Below, one piece after another: positions 63,509 to 64,000 of a stretch of 64,000 nt of DNA. Numbering within the stretch: position 1 is the stretch's first letter; the number at the start of each line of letters is the position of its first letter. The position numbers were made by a program, and so were the translations under genes. The DNA comes from Hyphomonadaceae bacterium UKL13-1. GTDB lineage: Bacteria; Pseudomonadota; Alphaproteobacteria; Caulobacterales; Aquidulcibacteraceae. Location of the stretch: contig CP012156.1 of assembly GCA_001602435.1 (NCBI GenBank), forward strand, positions 2,438,001-2,502,000, in the 5' to 3' direction. A model generated the notes under the pieces. It did no database searches. It had not been told where the DNA came from and worked only from the letters and a program-made list of their open reading frames with translations.

Positions 63509-64000
63509 ATGAAAACGATTAAGCAAAAGGTCTGGGCGGGCGGTGCCGCCGTTTCCTTGATGATCGTCGTCTGTGCCGGCGCGGGCATCTGGTCCGCCAA
63601 TGCACTCATCAGTTCTAAGAAATTGGTGGATCAAGCCTCCAAAATGTCCAAAATGCACATGCAGGCCGATATGATGCATGACGCCATTCGCGGCGATGTC
63701 CTGAACTCGATGCTGGCTGCCGACCCCACTTACGGGATTGACCCCAAAGTGGCTGAAGCTGATCTCGCCGAACACACCAAATCCTTCTCGGAGTCGATTG
63801 AACAATCCAAAGCGCTGTCGCCAGACCCCAAACTGATTGAACTGGTCACCGTGCTTGAACCCGAGCTTGTAACCTATGCCGAACGTGCACAGGCGATCCA
63901 GAAAATCACAGCGACTGGCGAGCGGCCCTCCCCTGAGCTGTTGAAGCAGTTTAGCGACCAATTCTCGGTCGTTGAAGAAAAAATGGAAGGCCTCGGCGAT
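63509..64000 (+). CDS. methyl-accepting chemotaxis protein, N-terminal part (runs off the window)
   Basis: The frame is open from ATG 63509 (CAGGAG upstream) to the end of the window, 164 residues so far. A short cytoplasmic start (MKTIKQKVWAGG) leads into a membrane helix (AAVSLMIVVCAGAGIWSANALI), followed by a periplasmic-type helical sensor region (SKKLVDQASKMSKMHMQADMMHDAIRGDVLNSMLA, AEADLAEHTKSFSESIEQ), as in four-helix-bundle chemoreceptors or related sensor kinases. The signalling domain would lie beyond the edge, so histidine kinase or diguanylate cyclase are alternatives. It is the only candidate receptor for the che operon in the window. Confidence 0.65.
   Translation, partial: MKTIKQKVWAGGAAVSLMIVVCAGAGIWSANALISSKKLVDQASKMSKMHMQADMMHDAIRGDVLNSMLAADPTYGIDPKVAEADLAEHTKSFSESIEQSKALSPDPKLIELVTVLEPELVTYAERAQAIQKITATGERPSPELLKQFSDQFSVVEEKMEGLGD

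Overview
The window is chromosomal DNA from an alphaproteobacterium, most likely of the Caulobacterales/Hyphomonadaceae type. The evidence is a GcrA cell-cycle regulator beside the ChpT phosphotransferase, a long alphaproteobacterial RpoD with an acidic insert, the DUF2794 and DUF5076 families, alphaproteobacterial SerC, and an aa3 oxidase cluster in the order ctaC-ctaD-ctaB-small protein-ctaG-ctaE. Base composition is moderate, with long stretches of densely packed, overlapping genes. The assignment comes from reading protein families by eye, not from a search.

Layout. 1-0.85 kb: an Abi/HEPN-type gene of different composition. 0.85-8 kb: gcrA, divergent from chpT and a compact chemotaxis operon cheA-cheW-cheY-cheB-cheR with 4-bp overlaps. 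8-19.3 kb: acyl-CoA dehydrogenase, a yceI-cytochrome b561-yceI operon, tRNA threonylcarbamoylation enzyme, aspartate aminotransferase, ArfB, cold-shock protein, an esterase cut off from its Tat signal by a one-base frameshift, and a FemAB-like/cupin pair. 19.3-20.5 kb: a gene-free block of palindromes. 20.5-24.6 kb: dnaG-rpoD. 24.8-27.1 kb: small housekeeping genes. 27.1-30.5 kb: an accessory island of REP-like palindromes and longer repeats holding an IS110-family element. 30.5-40.9 kb: rimJ-like, M16 peptidase, thrC, then the cytochrome c oxidase structural and assembly genes. 41.3-50.4 kb: tldD, a BrnT/BrnA toxin-antitoxin pair, MscS, amidohydrolases, a DUF885 peptidase and small proteins. 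50.4-57.6 kb: phoD, serA-serC with an RNA leader, secreted small proteins and an orphan BrnA. 57.7-61.7 kb: a two-gene photolyase/cryptochrome module and ahpD-ahpC. 62-64 kb: a porin and the start of a chemoreceptor.

The most striking signal is the IS110 element (core to core 28327-29483). Its 5' non-coding end folds into two internal-loop hairpins of the kind described for IS110 bridge RNAs, and the loop strands match, position by position, the element's own insertion site and its own ends. The insertion site is the middle of a REP-like doublet, and uninterrupted sister copies nearby show the empty target. The second strong signal is the photolyase pair: one gene lacks the antenna domain but keeps the flavin Asn and proximal Trp positions, while the full-length partner has lost them.

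The genes work together in recognisable modules: cell-cycle phosphorelay and motility at the left; replication/transcription initiation (dnaG-rpoD); terminal respiration with haem and copper assembly; serine biosynthesis; and peroxide defence.
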